DNA of 46,303 bases. Source: an uncultured Blautia sp. GTDB lineage: Bacteria > Bacillota > Clostridia > Lachnospirales > Lachnospiraceae. The stretch's first letter is position 1; every line of letters begins with the position of its first letter. The notes under the pieces were generated by a model that was given only the letters and a program-made list of their open reading frames with translations, did not search any database and was not told where the DNA came from. Positions 15,930 to 24,043 of this stretch are shown here, piece after piece. Position numbers and translations under genes: made by a program. Location: the NCBI GenBank assembly GCA_934409175.1, contig CAKRVX010000006.1, positions 1-46,303 of the forward strand, in the 5' to 3' direction.

Positions 15930-17447
15930 ATGGAACTCTTAATTGGACTTGATATAGGAACAACTGCTCTGAAGGTAGCATGCTTCGATAAGAAAGGCGC
16001 ACTTCTGGCAGTATCCACACAGGAGTATGATCTGATTACTCCGCAGACAAATTATGTAGAAGAAGAACCTGAGGTGTACTGGAAAGCTTTTCTGGATGGA
16101 ATTGCAGACCTGAAAAGTCAGTATCCCATCAGTAAGACTGATAAGATCGCACTGGCGATGTCCGCACAGGGAGAAACGCTCTTATTCCTGGACAAAGCCG
16201 GTAAATCCCTGAGAAATGCCATCGTATGGATGGATAACAGGGCAGAAGAAGAAGCCAGAGAACTGGAGAGTAGATTCGGAAATGACACCTGCTACAAGGT
16301 GACAGGGCAGGTAAGCTTTGAACCCTGCTGGCCAGCCTCCAAGATCCTGTGGGTAAAGAAAAACCAACCTCAAATTTTTGAAAAAACAGATAAATTCCTC
16401 TTGATCGAAGACTATTTCATTTACAGACTTACAGGAAAATTTGCTACAGAACCTTCTCTGGTCTGCTCTTCAACTTATTGGGATATTATCAACAGAGAAT
16501 ATTGGCAGGAGATGCTGGATTATCTGGGTATCCGTGAAGAACAGCTTGCTCCGGTAGTGGAATCCGGAAATATGATTGGAAAAATCCTGCCGGAAGTAAC
16601 AGAAGAACTGGGACTGGGAGAGGATATTACTATCTGTACAGGCGCACTGGATCAGGCAGCCGGAGCTATTGGCGCAGGAAATATCCGTGAAGGAATGTTT
16701 TCTGAAACGATTGGTGCGGCCCTTGCGGTATGTGTACCTGTATCCAGACCTGTATTTGATCCTGCTGGAAAAATGCCGCTGTTCTGCTTTCCCCTGGAAG
16801 GAATGTATATGATCCATACATTCACTAACGGAGGAATGACCCAGAGATGGTTCAGAGATAAATTCTGCAATGTGGAAATGATGGCAGAAGAGCTTGGCTG
16901 TGGAAATGCTTATGACATGATCAGCAAACAGGTGGAAAAAGTACCTGCAGGCTGTGATGGTCTGGTAATGTTACCGCATTTATCAGGGTCTATGGCGCCG
17001 GACAGCAATGCAAAAGCAAAAGGTGTTTATTTTGGATTTACTTTACAGCATACAAAAGCACACTTCATGAGAGCAATTTATGAATCTCTCGGATACATAT
17101 TAAAAAGAAATATTGATTCCCTTGCAGATATGGGGATTTATGTAAAAGAAATTCGTTCCTTAGGGGGCGGTTCCAAGAGTAAGATCTGGAATCAGATCAA
17201 GGCGGATATTAACCAGGTAACTCTGGAAACCGTAAAATCTGTAGAAGCAGCTTCCCTGGGAGCTGCGATCCTGGCAGGAAAAGCAACCGGAATTTTTGAC
17301 AGTATCGAGAATGCAGTTGACAGCATGGTAGAAGTAAAAGACCGTACAGAACCCTGCCCGGAAAAGAAAGACGTATATGAAGCTGGTTATCAAATGTATC
17401 AGAAATTATTTAAGGACCTTACCGAATGCTTTGAATTAACCAGATAA
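15930..17447 (+). CDS. FGGY-family carbohydrate kinase (xylulokinase-like)
   Basis: A 505-residue sugar kinase with two FGGY domains. The N-terminal phosphate loop reads GLDIGTTALKVACFD, the substrate-loop Trp-Met-Asp is in IVWMDNRA, the catalytic base Asp is in TGALDQAAGAIG, and the ATP-binding LGGGSKSKIWNQIKAD lies in the second domain. It should phosphorylate a ketose or related polyol. The length matches xylulokinases. Start 15930 is set by AAAGGAG at 15915-15921. The ATG at 15912 lies within that site. Together with the FucI-like isomerase at 18745 it suggests an isomerase-kinase entry route for an unusual sugar. Confidence 0.88.
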   Translation: MELLIGLDIGTTALKVACFDKKGALLAVSTQEYDLITPQTNYVEEEPEVYWKAFLDGIADLKSQYPISKTDKIALAMSAQGETLLFLDKAGKSLRNAIVWMDNRAEEEARELESRFGNDTCYKVTGQVSFEPCWPASKILWVKKNQPQIFEKTDKFLLIEDYFIYRLTGKFATEPSLVCSSTYWDIINREYWQEMLDYLGIREEQLAPVVESGNMIGKILPEVTEELGLGEDITICTGALDQAAGAIGAGNIREGMFSETIGAALAVCVPVSRPVFDPAGKMPLFCFPLEGMYMIHTFTNGGMTQRWFRDKFCNVEMMAEELGCGNAYDMISKQVEKVPAGCDGLVMLPHLSGSMAPDSNAKAKGVYFGFTLQHTKAHFMRAIYESLGYILKRNIDSLADMGIYVKEIRSLGGGSKSKIWNQIKADINQVTLETVKSVEAASLGAAILAGKATGIFDSIENAVDSMVEVKDRTEPCPEKKDVYEAGYQMYQKLFKDLTECFELTR

Positions 17448-17548
17448 AAACAAAATAACAAATATAAGAAGTAATACCCTTGAATTAGCCAAACACAGGG
17501 AAACAGATCCTGAAACAATAGAAAAAAATGATAAGGAGACGAAAAGTG

Positions 17549-18223
17549 ATGTTAGAGAAGATTATTATCATGCTTACACATAATGACAAAACAGTACCGG
17601 ATGCAATCGAAATTTTTGATGAAAATAAAGACCTTCCGATCCAGTACTGGGGATTTAAGGATGTAGGAATGGAACCTGCAAAGATGAAAATCCTCTGCGA
17701 CAAGATGCATGAAGCAGGAAAAACAGCTTTCCTTGAAGTTGTATCTTATTCAGAAGAAGAGTGCATGCGAGGTGCAAAACTTGCTGTAGACTGCGGATTT
17801 GATTATCTTCTTGGAACTCTTTACTATGACAGCGTTGCTGCATATATCAAAGAACACGGCCTGAAATACTGCCCATTCGCAGGAAAAGTTTCCCAGAGTC
17901 CAAGCATTCTGGAAGGAACAGTAGAAGAAATGCTTGCTCAGGAAGCTAAATTTGCAGAAAACGGCGTGTATGGAACAGACCTTCTTGGATATCGTTATGT
18001 AGATGGCGATCCGAACGTTCTGGCAGCAGAATACATCAAAAATGCAAAACGTCCGGTATGCCTTGCAGGAAGCATCGGATCAGAAGAACGTATGAAACTT
18101 GTAAAAGAGATGAATCCGTGGACCTTCACAATGGGAAGTGCATTATTCACAAAGAATTTCGTAAAAGACGGATCCTTCCGTGACAATCTGAAATATGTGG
18201 TTGATTTCCTTAAAACACTCTAA
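17549..18223 (+). CDS. Unassigned TIM-barrel protein
   Basis: A 224-residue protein with the repeating beta/alpha pattern of a ribulose-phosphate-binding barrel. Predicted phosphate-binding strands are VCLAGSIGSEERMK (about residues 168-181) and WTFTMGSALFTKNF (about 190-203). Earlier strands end in acidic or Lys residues (QYWGFKD, TAFLEVVSY, YLLGTLYYDS). No catalytic signature that I can name is present. An epimerase, lyase or isomerase acting on a phosphorylated sugar acid is likely from fold and context. AAGGAGAC precedes ATG 17549; GTG 17546 is an alternative. Codon use is as biased as in the aldolase gene. Confidence 0.75.
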   Translation: MLEKIIIMLTHNDKTVPDAIEIFDENKDLPIQYWGFKDVGMEPAKMKILCDKMHEAGKTAFLEVVSYSEEECMRGAKLAVDCGFDYLLGTLYYDSVAAYIKEHGLKYCPFAGKVSQSPSILEGTVEEMLAQEAKFAENGVYGTDLLGYRYVDGDPNVLAAEYIKNAKRPVCLAGSIGSEERMKLVKEMNPWTFTMGSALFTKNFVKDGSFRDNLKYVVDFLKTL

Positions 18224-18267
18224 TTATTAAGTGCGGACAGTGAATATCCGAATCATTCAGAACAATA

Positions 18268-18299
18268 CTGTCAGGCAGATGATCCTGTCTGCCTGACAG
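18268..18299 (+). repeat. Perfect 12-bp hairpin without T-tract
   Basis: CTGTCAGGCAGA (18268-18279) and TCTGCCTGACAG (18288-18299) flank an 8-base loop. No U run follows, so it is more likely an mRNA stability or processing element between the TIM-barrel gene and the cupin gene than a terminator. Confidence 0.6.
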
Positions 18300-18345
18300 G
18301 AAAATTATGACTGTAAAATATTGCAGGTAAAGGAGGACCGTACAG

Positions 18346-18678
18346 ATGAAAGTGATCAGACAATGTGAAGCAAATGTAGAGCTGGACGGACCGGAAGTTG
18401 TCAGAACATATCTGGAAACCGGCAAGATTACTTTTGGCTCTTCTACATTACTTCCGGGACAGACCGGAGGAATCGATCCGGGACATCCGGAATCTCATGA
18501 AGTCTTTTTTGTGAGCCGTGGGCATGTGATCATGCGTAACACAAATACTATGAAATGTTTTGAGTTAAATGAGGGTGACATAATTCTGGTAGAAGAAGGT
18601 GAACCTCATGAACTCACTAATATCGGAATGGAGCCGGCGGTTATTACATGGAGCTGTGCACCGAGTCATATAAAATAA
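18346..18678 (+). CDS. Small cupin-domain protein
   Basis: A single-domain cupin of 110 residues. Motif 1 reads PGHPESHEVFFVSRGHVIM and motif 2 EGDIILVEEGEPHELTN, with His and Glu metal ligands present. Such small cupins often isomerise, epimerise or bind sugars and sugar acids. It starts after AAAGGAGGACC at ATG 18346 and lies 66 bp before the FucI-like isomerase gene in the same operon. The substrate is unknown. Confidence 0.82.
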   Translation: MKVIRQCEANVELDGPEVVRTYLETGKITFGSSTLLPGQTGGIDPGHPESHEVFFVSRGHVIMRNTNTMKCFELNEGDIILVEEGEPHELTNIGMEPAVITWSCAPSHIK

Positions 18679-18744
18679 TCGTATAAAAATCCGGAGAGAG
18701 AAATAACACGGATGCTGTCACAGGCAGCAGAACAGGAGGAAAAT

Positions 18745-20079
18745 ATGAATCAGCCAAGAGTTGGACTTGTAGGAGTAACCTGCAAATATGAAAGCGGCGG
18801 ACAGCGTGCAGAAGAACTGCTGTCAGGGATTAAGGATGCGTTGAAAAAGAAAAATCTGGATGTTGTGTGTGCAGAAAAAGTAGCATGGGATATTGCAGAT
18901 GCTATTGATGTATGCAAACAGTTCAAGCGAGAGAACCTGGATGCACTGGTAATTGTGGAAGTAACCTGGACTCTGGATTCCATGCAGTATATTTTTATTA
19001 ATGAATTGAACCTTCCTACTGTATTCTGGGCAGTTCCATATACAGAGACATTTTCAATTGGATTTGTACAGCATTTCGGTTCTATTCTGAAGGCACAGGG
19101 ATATGAGTATGATTATGTATATGGCCTTCCGGAAGATGAAACACTTTCTGAAAAGGTTAAAACAGTTGCTGAAGCAGGACAGATCATTAAAGCGGTTAAA
19201 GGAATGCGTCTTGCACTGGTAGGTCCACGTCAGACCTGGCGTGTGGCAGGATCTCAGGATATGTCTTCAGAAGAATGGGAGTTCTCACGTAAATTTGGCG
19301 TAACTCTGGTTCATGTAGAAATGAGCGAGATCACAGAGATTTCTGATGCTATCAGTGATGAGAAAGCAGAAGAGAAGCTGTCCTGTCTGGAAAAGAGAAC
19401 AGGTAAAGTTCTGGCAGACAAAGAGACTATGCTTCATATGGCAAAAACATATATGGCAACAAAAGAAATCATCCGAAAATATTCCTTGGATGCACTTGCA
19501 GCAGAATGTTATCCGATGTACAGCGGACTCATGAACATCACTTCTTCCTGGCTTGCAGATGAAGGTGTGATCGTAGATACAGAAGGCGATATCGGTCATA
19601 CTATGGTTATGTATATGCTGAACATGGCTGCCAAAGGCGGTGCATGTGCCCTGGGTGAAGTGGGCAGTATGGATGATGTAAATAACATTCTTGCACTGGC
19701 TCATGAGGGAAGTACAGCACATTCCCTGGCCGCATCCCTGGATCAGGTACAGATCTCTCCAAGCGGCGACAAAGGCTGCTTTGTAGGTCTGCCTCTGAAA
19801 CCTATGTCAGATGTGACAGTATCCAGTATTGTAGGAAGTAAAGGACAGTATAAACTTCTGGTAGAAAAAGCAGATACAGTAGAGGCAACTCATGAAGAAT
19901 GGGTAGAAGGCGGAGAGAAACTCCTGGTTAAACTTCACGTTGCAAAGAAAGCAAGTTCTGTGGTAAATGAACTTATGGAAAAGGGAATGGATCACCATCT
20001 CCTTGTAAAAGAAGGCGACCATACAGCAGTTATGAGTGCAGTGTGCAAATATATGGGGATTGAGAAAGTTACATTGTGA
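18745..20079 (+). CDS. L-fucose/L-arabinose isomerase-like protein
   Basis: A 444-residue protein related to the FucI/AraA aldose-ketose isomerases but shorter than FucI. The N-terminal half is Rossmann-like (RVGLVGVTCKYESGG; DALVIVEVTWTLDS; LALVGPR). The metal-binding region is recognisable as AAECYPMYSG, GVIVDTEGDIGHTM and LALAHEGS, providing Glu, Asp/Glu and His ligands at the expected spacing. The start at 18745 follows ACAGGAGGA. The frame extends back to 18712 without a site. A terminator follows at 20111. It probably interconverts an aldose and a ketose for the FGGY kinase upstream. The sugar is not identifiable. Confidence 0.82.
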   Translation: MNQPRVGLVGVTCKYESGGQRAEELLSGIKDALKKKNLDVVCAEKVAWDIADAIDVCKQFKRENLDALVIVEVTWTLDSMQYIFINELNLPTVFWAVPYTETFSIGFVQHFGSILKAQGYEYDYVYGLPEDETLSEKVKTVAEAGQIIKAVKGMRLALVGPRQTWRVAGSQDMSSEEWEFSRKFGVTLVHVEMSEITEISDAISDEKAEEKLSCLEKRTGKVLADKETMLHMAKTYMATKEIIRKYSLDALAAECYPMYSGLMNITSSWLADEGVIVDTEGDIGHTMVMYMLNMAAKGGACALGEVGSMDDVNNILALAHEGSTAHSLAASLDQVQISPSGDKGCFVGLPLKPMSDVTVSSIVGSKGQYKLLVEKADTVEATHEEWVEGGEKLLVKLHVAKKASSVVNELMEKGMDHHLLVKEGDHTAVMSAVCKYMGIEKVTL

Positions 20080-20110
20080 TTTTTGGGAACATCCTATACG
20101 TATTCAACAT

Positions 20111-20160
20111 AGGAAAGGACAGCGGCAGTACAGACTGCCGGTTGTCCTTTCCTGCTTTTA
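20111..20160 (+). terminator. Terminator ending operon A
   Basis: AGGAAAGGACAGCGGCAGT and ACTGCCGGTTGTCCTTTCCT pair over 18 bp with one bulge around loop ACAG, followed by GCTTTT. Confidence 0.85.
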
Positions 20161-20190
20161 TGGTGGTGTTGATAAAGTAGAGTAAAATGA

Positions 20191-20252
20191 CAAGATATGA
20201 AATGTCAAAATCAAGATAAATCATAGAAAAACGAAAAGAACCGACGTATAAT
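20191..20252 (+). promoter_or_regulatory. AraC-type operator and promoter, operon B
   Basis: CAAGATA repeats at 20191 and 20212 (21-bp period), a poor -35 (TAGAAA, 20224-20229), a 17-bp spacer and TATAAT (20247-20252). The second repeat starts 35 bp before the -10 box, as in operon A. It drives the dehydrogenase at 20305. Confidence 0.75.
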
Positions 20253-20268
20253 AGGCCTATCAAAAACA

Positions 20269-20278
20269 GAACCGGTTC
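20269..20278. promoter_or_regulatory. Palindromic operator candidate downstream of operon B promoter
   Basis: GAACCGGTTC is a perfect 10-bp palindrome located about 10 to 20 bases after the expected transcript start (about 20259). This position suits a repressor roadblock. The binding protein is unknown; a LacI- or GntR-type regulator is possible. Confidence 0.4.
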
Positions 20279-20304
20279 AAGAAAAATAAAGGAGAAGATT
20301 AACA

Positions 20305-21273
20305 ATGATGAAAATTTTAGTTTCTGAGTGGGTACCTGAAGAGTGCCTGAAACCATATGAGGGTGAGTTTGAATTTACAGTACCAAGCCGTGAAAAACAT
20401 GCTTTTACTTATGAAGAAGCATACGATATGATCGAAGACTATGACGGATATTTCATTCTGGATAATGACGGGGATAAAAAGATCATTGATAAGGCCAAAA
20501 AACTTAAAGTAATTGCAAATTTTGGAGTAGGTTACAATAATATTGACTGGAAATATGCAACAGAAGTCGGACTTCCGGTAGTAAACACACCTACAACTGT
20601 AACAGAATCCACAGCAGAGCATGCGACAGCACTGATCATTTCTACAATGAGAGGCGTGGCCAGATATGACAGAGAGGTCAGACGAGGTGAATGGAATTCT
20701 CCTAACTTCTCCGACATTGACTGTGAGGTATATGGAAGAACTCTTGGAATCATGGGATTTGGACGTATCGGAAAAAGAGTTTGTCGTAAAGCACAGGGAC
20801 TTGGAATGAACGTTATCTATTATGATAAATTCCGCGCTCCTAAGGAAGTTGAAGAAGAATTTGGTGTTACATATATGGAATTTGATGATGTAGTCAGAAA
20901 TAGTGACTGCATTACATTACATATGCCATATATTCCGGAAAATCATCACATTTTTAATGCGGAAACATTTAAAATGATGAAAAACAGCGCATATCTGATC
21001 AATGCAGCAAGAGGACAGATTGTAGATGAAAAAGCTCTGGCAGAAGCATTGAAAAACAAAGAAATCAAGGGTGCTGGTCTGGATGTATTTGAAGATGAAC
21101 CGAATGTAACTCCGGAATTACTGAAACTTGATAATGTAACACTTACTCCTCATATTGCGAGCTGTACACTGAAAGCACGTATGGGAATGTGTGCAGAGGC
21201 ATTAAGCGGAATTACAGGAGTTCTGAAAGGTGAGAAACCATATAATGTTGTAAATCCTGAAACTTTAAAATAA
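20305..21273 (+). CDS. D-2-hydroxyacid dehydrogenase (phosphoglycerate dehydrogenase-like)
   Basis: A 322-residue NAD-dependent dehydrogenase, the third of this family in the window. The Rossmann motif reads GIMGFGRIGKRV (about residues 149-160), with Arg in NAARGQI, Glu in EDEPN and His in TPHIASC completing the triad. It lacks the regulatory ACT domain of SerA. Start 20305 follows AAAGGAGAAG; ATG 20308 is also possible. It opens an operon with a GntP-type permease, suggesting that it oxidises or reduces an imported sugar acid or hydroxyacid. It differs clearly from the proteins at 5632 and 14940, so the three are probably not functional duplicates. Confidence 0.88.
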   Translation: MMKILVSEWVPEECLKPYEGEFEFTVPSREKHAFTYEEAYDMIEDYDGYFILDNDGDKKIIDKAKKLKVIANFGVGYNNIDWKYATEVGLPVVNTPTTVTESTAEHATALIISTMRGVARYDREVRRGEWNSPNFSDIDCEVYGRTLGIMGFGRIGKRVCRKAQGLGMNVIYYDKFRAPKEVEEEFGVTYMEFDDVVRNSDCITLHMPYIPENHHIFNAETFKMMKNSAYLINAARGQIVDEKALAEALKNKEIKGAGLDVFEDEPNVTPELLKLDNVTLTPHIASCTLKARMGMCAEALSGITGVLKGEKPYNVVNPETLK

Positions 21274-21281
21274 AAGTAAAA

Positions 21282-21383
21282 ATTCCCATACTATGCCGGT
21301 TCGCAAAACAAGACATAGTTATGGGAATGTATTAGATACCCGGTAATTGTAACATAAGATAAAAATAAGTACAATGGGTATCT
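21282..21383 (+). promoter_or_regulatory. Nested hairpin leader before the GntP permease
   Basis: Two structures fill this 143-bp gap. ATTCCCATACTATG (21282-21295) pairs with CATAGTTATGGGAAT (21314-21328) with one bulge. Then AGATACCC (21334-21341) pairs with GGGTATCT (21376-21383), enclosing ATTGTA (21346-21351) with TACAAT (21370-21375). Neither is followed by a clear T-tract. They may stabilise, process or regulate the permease mRNA. No known riboswitch class is recognised. Confidence 0.5.
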
Positions 21384-21416
21384 GAAAAAATAAAAAAGAA
21401 CAGGAGGACTGTAAGT

Positions 21417-22784
21417 ATGTTGACAGGACCTTTGTTGATCGTTGTATTTGTGATATCCATTGTATTTTTGCTGGTTACGATCATAAAATTTAATATGAAT
21501 GCATTTGTATCTTTGCTGTTAACGTCTGTTTTAACTGCAATGCTGGTGCGGATGCCTGTAGAAGATATCAGTGATACCATTACTGCTGGTTTTTCCAGTA
21601 CGGTAGGAGGTATCGGAATTGTTACCGGTCTTGGCGTAATGCTGGGAATGTTCCTTTTTGAATCAGGAGGAATTGTTTCTATTGCAAATGCCATCATCAA
21701 AAAGTTTGGTGTAAAAAAATCACCGATTGCACTGGCGTTATCAGCTTTTGTTACCGGAATTCCGGTATTTGGAGATATCGTTGACATTCTGTTTGCACCA
21801 ATGGTAAGAACACTTTCTTACAAGACTGGCATTGCCCGTATGACCTTTGTAGCAGCAGTTGCAGTTTCTGGTTCCATCGCAGCGTCAGCTATTATTCCTA
21901 CTCCCCCTCCTTTAGCTGTAAGTGAGATTCTGGGGCTGAATATAGGTGTATTCTTTGTATATTCATTGTTTGTCAGCTGTTTTGGAATGCTTTTCGGAGG
22001 AATTCTCTGGGGCCGTTATCTTGATAAACAGGAAAAGAAAGCCGGAACACAGCGTGTTCTGGAAGCAGCAGATAAAGAAGAACTTGCAGCACTGGAAGCA
22101 AATAATGAAGATGGAATTTCTTTTGGAAAATCTATTTCAATGATCCTTCTTCCGATTATCATTATTGTTGTATGTAGTTTTTCTTCAAGTGCATTTGCTG
22201 AAGGCACAACCGTAAGAATATGGCTTGATTTTATCGGTGACAAAAATGTAGCCATGCTGATTGGTGTTTTTTACGCAGTGATTATTTCCAAACCTTATTT
22301 AAAGAAATCGGCTGCAGATGTTATGATTGAAGCTGCAGATCAGGTTGGACTTGTGCTTCTTATTACAGGAGCCGGTGGTTCCTTTGGTGAAATTATTCAG
22401 ACGACAGGAATTGGAGATTATCTGGCACAGGTATTTTCCACATTCAATATTCCAATCCTTCTGATGTGCTTTGTATTATCACAGCTCATCAGATGTGCAC
22501 AGGGTTCTACAACAGTTGCTCTTATGACGACTGCGTCCATTATGACATCAACGATTGCATCCGGTGCAGTTTCACCTGTACTTGCAGCTATTGCAATCTG
22601 TGCCGGTGGTGTAGGACTTTCACTTCCGAATGACTCAGGATTCTGGTCAATTGGAAGATTTAACCGAATTACAATACCCGAGACATTCAAAGCATGGACT
22701 ACTGGTGGATTTATTGCCGGGTTTGTTATGTTTGTTGTGACCTGTGTATTATCCCTGTTCCAGGGAGTGCTGCCAGGACTCTAA
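21417..22784 (+). CDS. GntP-family sugar-acid:H+ symporter
   Basis: A 455-residue polytopic membrane protein of the gluconate permease (GntP/GntT) family with about 12-14 hydrophobic helices. Family-typical segments include a loop ending IPVFGDIVDILFAPM, a conserved SAIIPTPPPLAVSEILGLNIG, GAGGSFGEIIQTTGIGDYL, QGSTTVALMTTAS and the C-terminal LSLPNDSGFWSIGRF. These proteins import gluconate-like sugar acids with protons. AGGAGGAC precedes ATG 21417. It follows the 2-hydroxyacid dehydrogenase in operon B, so the imported acid is likely a substrate of this regulon. Confidence 0.9.
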   Translation: MLTGPLLIVVFVISIVFLLVTIIKFNMNAFVSLLLTSVLTAMLVRMPVEDISDTITAGFSSTVGGIGIVTGLGVMLGMFLFESGGIVSIANAIIKKFGVKKSPIALALSAFVTGIPVFGDIVDILFAPMVRTLSYKTGIARMTFVAAVAVSGSIAASAIIPTPPPLAVSEILGLNIGVFFVYSLFVSCFGMLFGGILWGRYLDKQEKKAGTQRVLEAADKEELAALEANNEDGISFGKSISMILLPIIIIVVCSFSSSAFAEGTTVRIWLDFIGDKNVAMLIGVFYAVIISKPYLKKSAADVMIEAADQVGLVLLITGAGGSFGEIIQTTGIGDYLAQVFSTFNIPILLMCFVLSQLIRCAQGSTTVALMTTASIMTSTIASGAVSPVLAAIAICAGGVGLSLPNDSGFWSIGRFNRITIPETFKAWTTGGFIAGFVMFVVTCVLSLFQGVLPGL

Positions 22785-22835
22785 AATGATCAGGACAGGC
22801 TTTGGATTATCCGAAAAAAGGAGTGAATATTTCTT

Positions 22836-23081
22836 ATGAAATCTGTATACGTAGATTTAAGTAATGTGAATTGTATAAAAAATTTTGCAAGTATTGTTTC
22901 CAGATATGATGGCGCTTTTGATCTGATTCAGGGACGTTATCGTGTTGATGCGAAGTCAATTGTGGGAATTTTCAGTCTTGATCTTTCAAAGCCTGTTGAA
23001 CTGCAGATAGAGAATGAAAGTGACGATCTTCTGAAAGCATTGGCAAGATTTCTTGTAGATGACAAAGATCTGAGGTGGTAA
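22836..23081 (+). CDS. HPr/Crh-like protein without phospho-histidine
   Basis: An 81-residue protein with the HPr fold. The segment VDAKSIVGIFSL matches the region around regulatory Ser46 of HPr and Crh (VNAKSIMGLMSL in Crh), placing Ser41 at that position. The protein has no histidine at all, so the catalytic His15 of PTS transfer is missing, as in Crh. It cannot carry PTS phosphate but could be phosphorylated on Ser41 by HPr kinase and act as a CcpA-type corepressor or local regulator. This role is inference. AAAAGGAGTG precedes the ATG. The HAD phosphatase gene begins 2 bp after its stop. Confidence 0.72.
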   Translation: MKSVYVDLSNVNCIKNFASIVSRYDGAFDLIQGRYRVDAKSIVGIFSLDLSKPVELQIENESDDLLKALARFLVDDKDLRW

Positions 23082-23083
23082 AT

Positions 23084-23911
23084 ATGAGTACTTTGTATGT
23101 ATCTGATCTGGATGGAACACTTTTTAATAAAAAGAAGGCGATTTCAGAAAAGTCAGCAGAGATTTTAAATAAATGTCTGGATCAGGGAATGCAGTTTGCT
23201 GTGGCAACAGCGCGGATGCCATATGGCTGCGATACAAGACTGGCAGCTCTTCATATGAAAACACCCGGAATCGTGACAAATGGAGTTTTTCTTTATGACT
23301 TTGAAGCAGAGAAAATCATTTCTTCAGAGAAAATAGAAAATAATGAGGTACAGGAAGTGCTGCAGATTTTCAAGAACCATGGAGTTTCCTGTTTCCTGTA
23401 TATGCTTGAAGAAGGAAAAATCAGCATTTATTATGATCAGAAAGACATGGAAAGCCAGACCCAGTATTACAGTGAGCGTGCACTGCAAGCCTGCCGGGAA
23501 GTGAAGATGGTAACATCACTTGTAGATCAGGCAGAAGGTGGAGAATGTGTATATCTGGCTTATACTGGAGAAAAAGAAACACTGGAACCTGTATGCAGAG
23601 ATTTAGATCGTGTAAAAGGAATCAAATATTCTTTTTATCTGAACATTTACAATGGACTGTACTGTCTGGAGATTTTTGGAGAGAGTGCAAGCAAAAGAAA
23701 CGCACTGCTGAGGCTGAAAGAGTATACAGGATGCGATAAGATCGTAGTATTCGGAGATAATCTTAATGATATTTCCATGATTAAAATTGCAGATGAAAGT
23801 TATGCTCCGGCAAATGCACTTCCAGAGGTCAAAGAAATGGTAAACGGTGTGTTGGAAGACTGCGATCATGATGGGGTGGCATTGTTTCTGGAAAGTAAGT
23901 TTTTTTCTTAA
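23084..23911 (+). CDS. Cof-type HAD phosphatase
   Basis: A 275-residue haloacid dehalogenase-superfamily hydrolase, Cof/YidA type. The nucleophile motif I, YVSDLDGTLFN, lies at residues 5-15, motif II Thr in FAVATARMP, Lys in ASKRNALLRL and motif IV GDNLNDISMIKIAD near 225-238, with a C2b cap domain between. These enzymes dephosphorylate sugar phosphates or flavin-type compounds. Start 23084 follows GAGGTGG, which overlaps the end of the HPr-like gene. The frame open from 23075 is not the start. Placement at the end of operon B suggests control of toxic or stalled sugar phosphates. Confidence 0.88.
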   Translation: MSTLYVSDLDGTLFNKKKAISEKSAEILNKCLDQGMQFAVATARMPYGCDTRLAALHMKTPGIVTNGVFLYDFEAEKIISSEKIENNEVQEVLQIFKNHGVSCFLYMLEEGKISIYYDQKDMESQTQYYSERALQACREVKMVTSLVDQAEGGECVYLAYTGEKETLEPVCRDLDRVKGIKYSFYLNIYNGLYCLEIFGESASKRNALLRLKEYTGCDKIVVFGDNLNDISMIKIADESYAPANALPEVKEMVNGVLEDCDHDGVALFLESKFFS

Positions 23912-23932
23912 GGAGACATTAACCAAATATAT

Positions 23933-24039
23933 AAAAAGGGGCTGTTGCTTTAAGTGATATATTACCCTCATATAGGATTTTATATTTTATTGTCCTATAT
24001 GAGGGTAGCATATCATACTTAGTGCGACAGTCCTTTTTT
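23933..24039. repeat. MITE-like 107-bp palindrome and terminator
   Basis: The left arm (23938-23977) and right arm (23993-24033) are nearly perfect inverted copies: GGGGCTGTTGC...ACCCTCATATAGGA against the reverse complement of TCCTATATGAGGGT...GCGACAGTCC. A5 on the left and T6 on the right extend the pairing. The GGGGCTGT.GC ends resemble terminal repeats of IS1182-type elements, suggesting a miniature transposable element. It also serves as a strong terminator for operon B. No certain target duplication is visible. Confidence 0.65.
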
Positions 24040-24043
24040 GCGT

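Noticed and set aside
14940..21273. The three D-2-hydroxyacid dehydrogenases as recent duplicates
   Set aside because: Their sequences differ throughout and each keeps its own motif variants (GYGRVA, GLGRIG, GFGRIG), so they are old paralogues recruited separately.
23933..24039. CRISPR repeat or tandem repeat
   Set aside because: A single inverted pair with a central loop and no repeated spacer pattern. Better explained as MITE-like palindrome and terminator.
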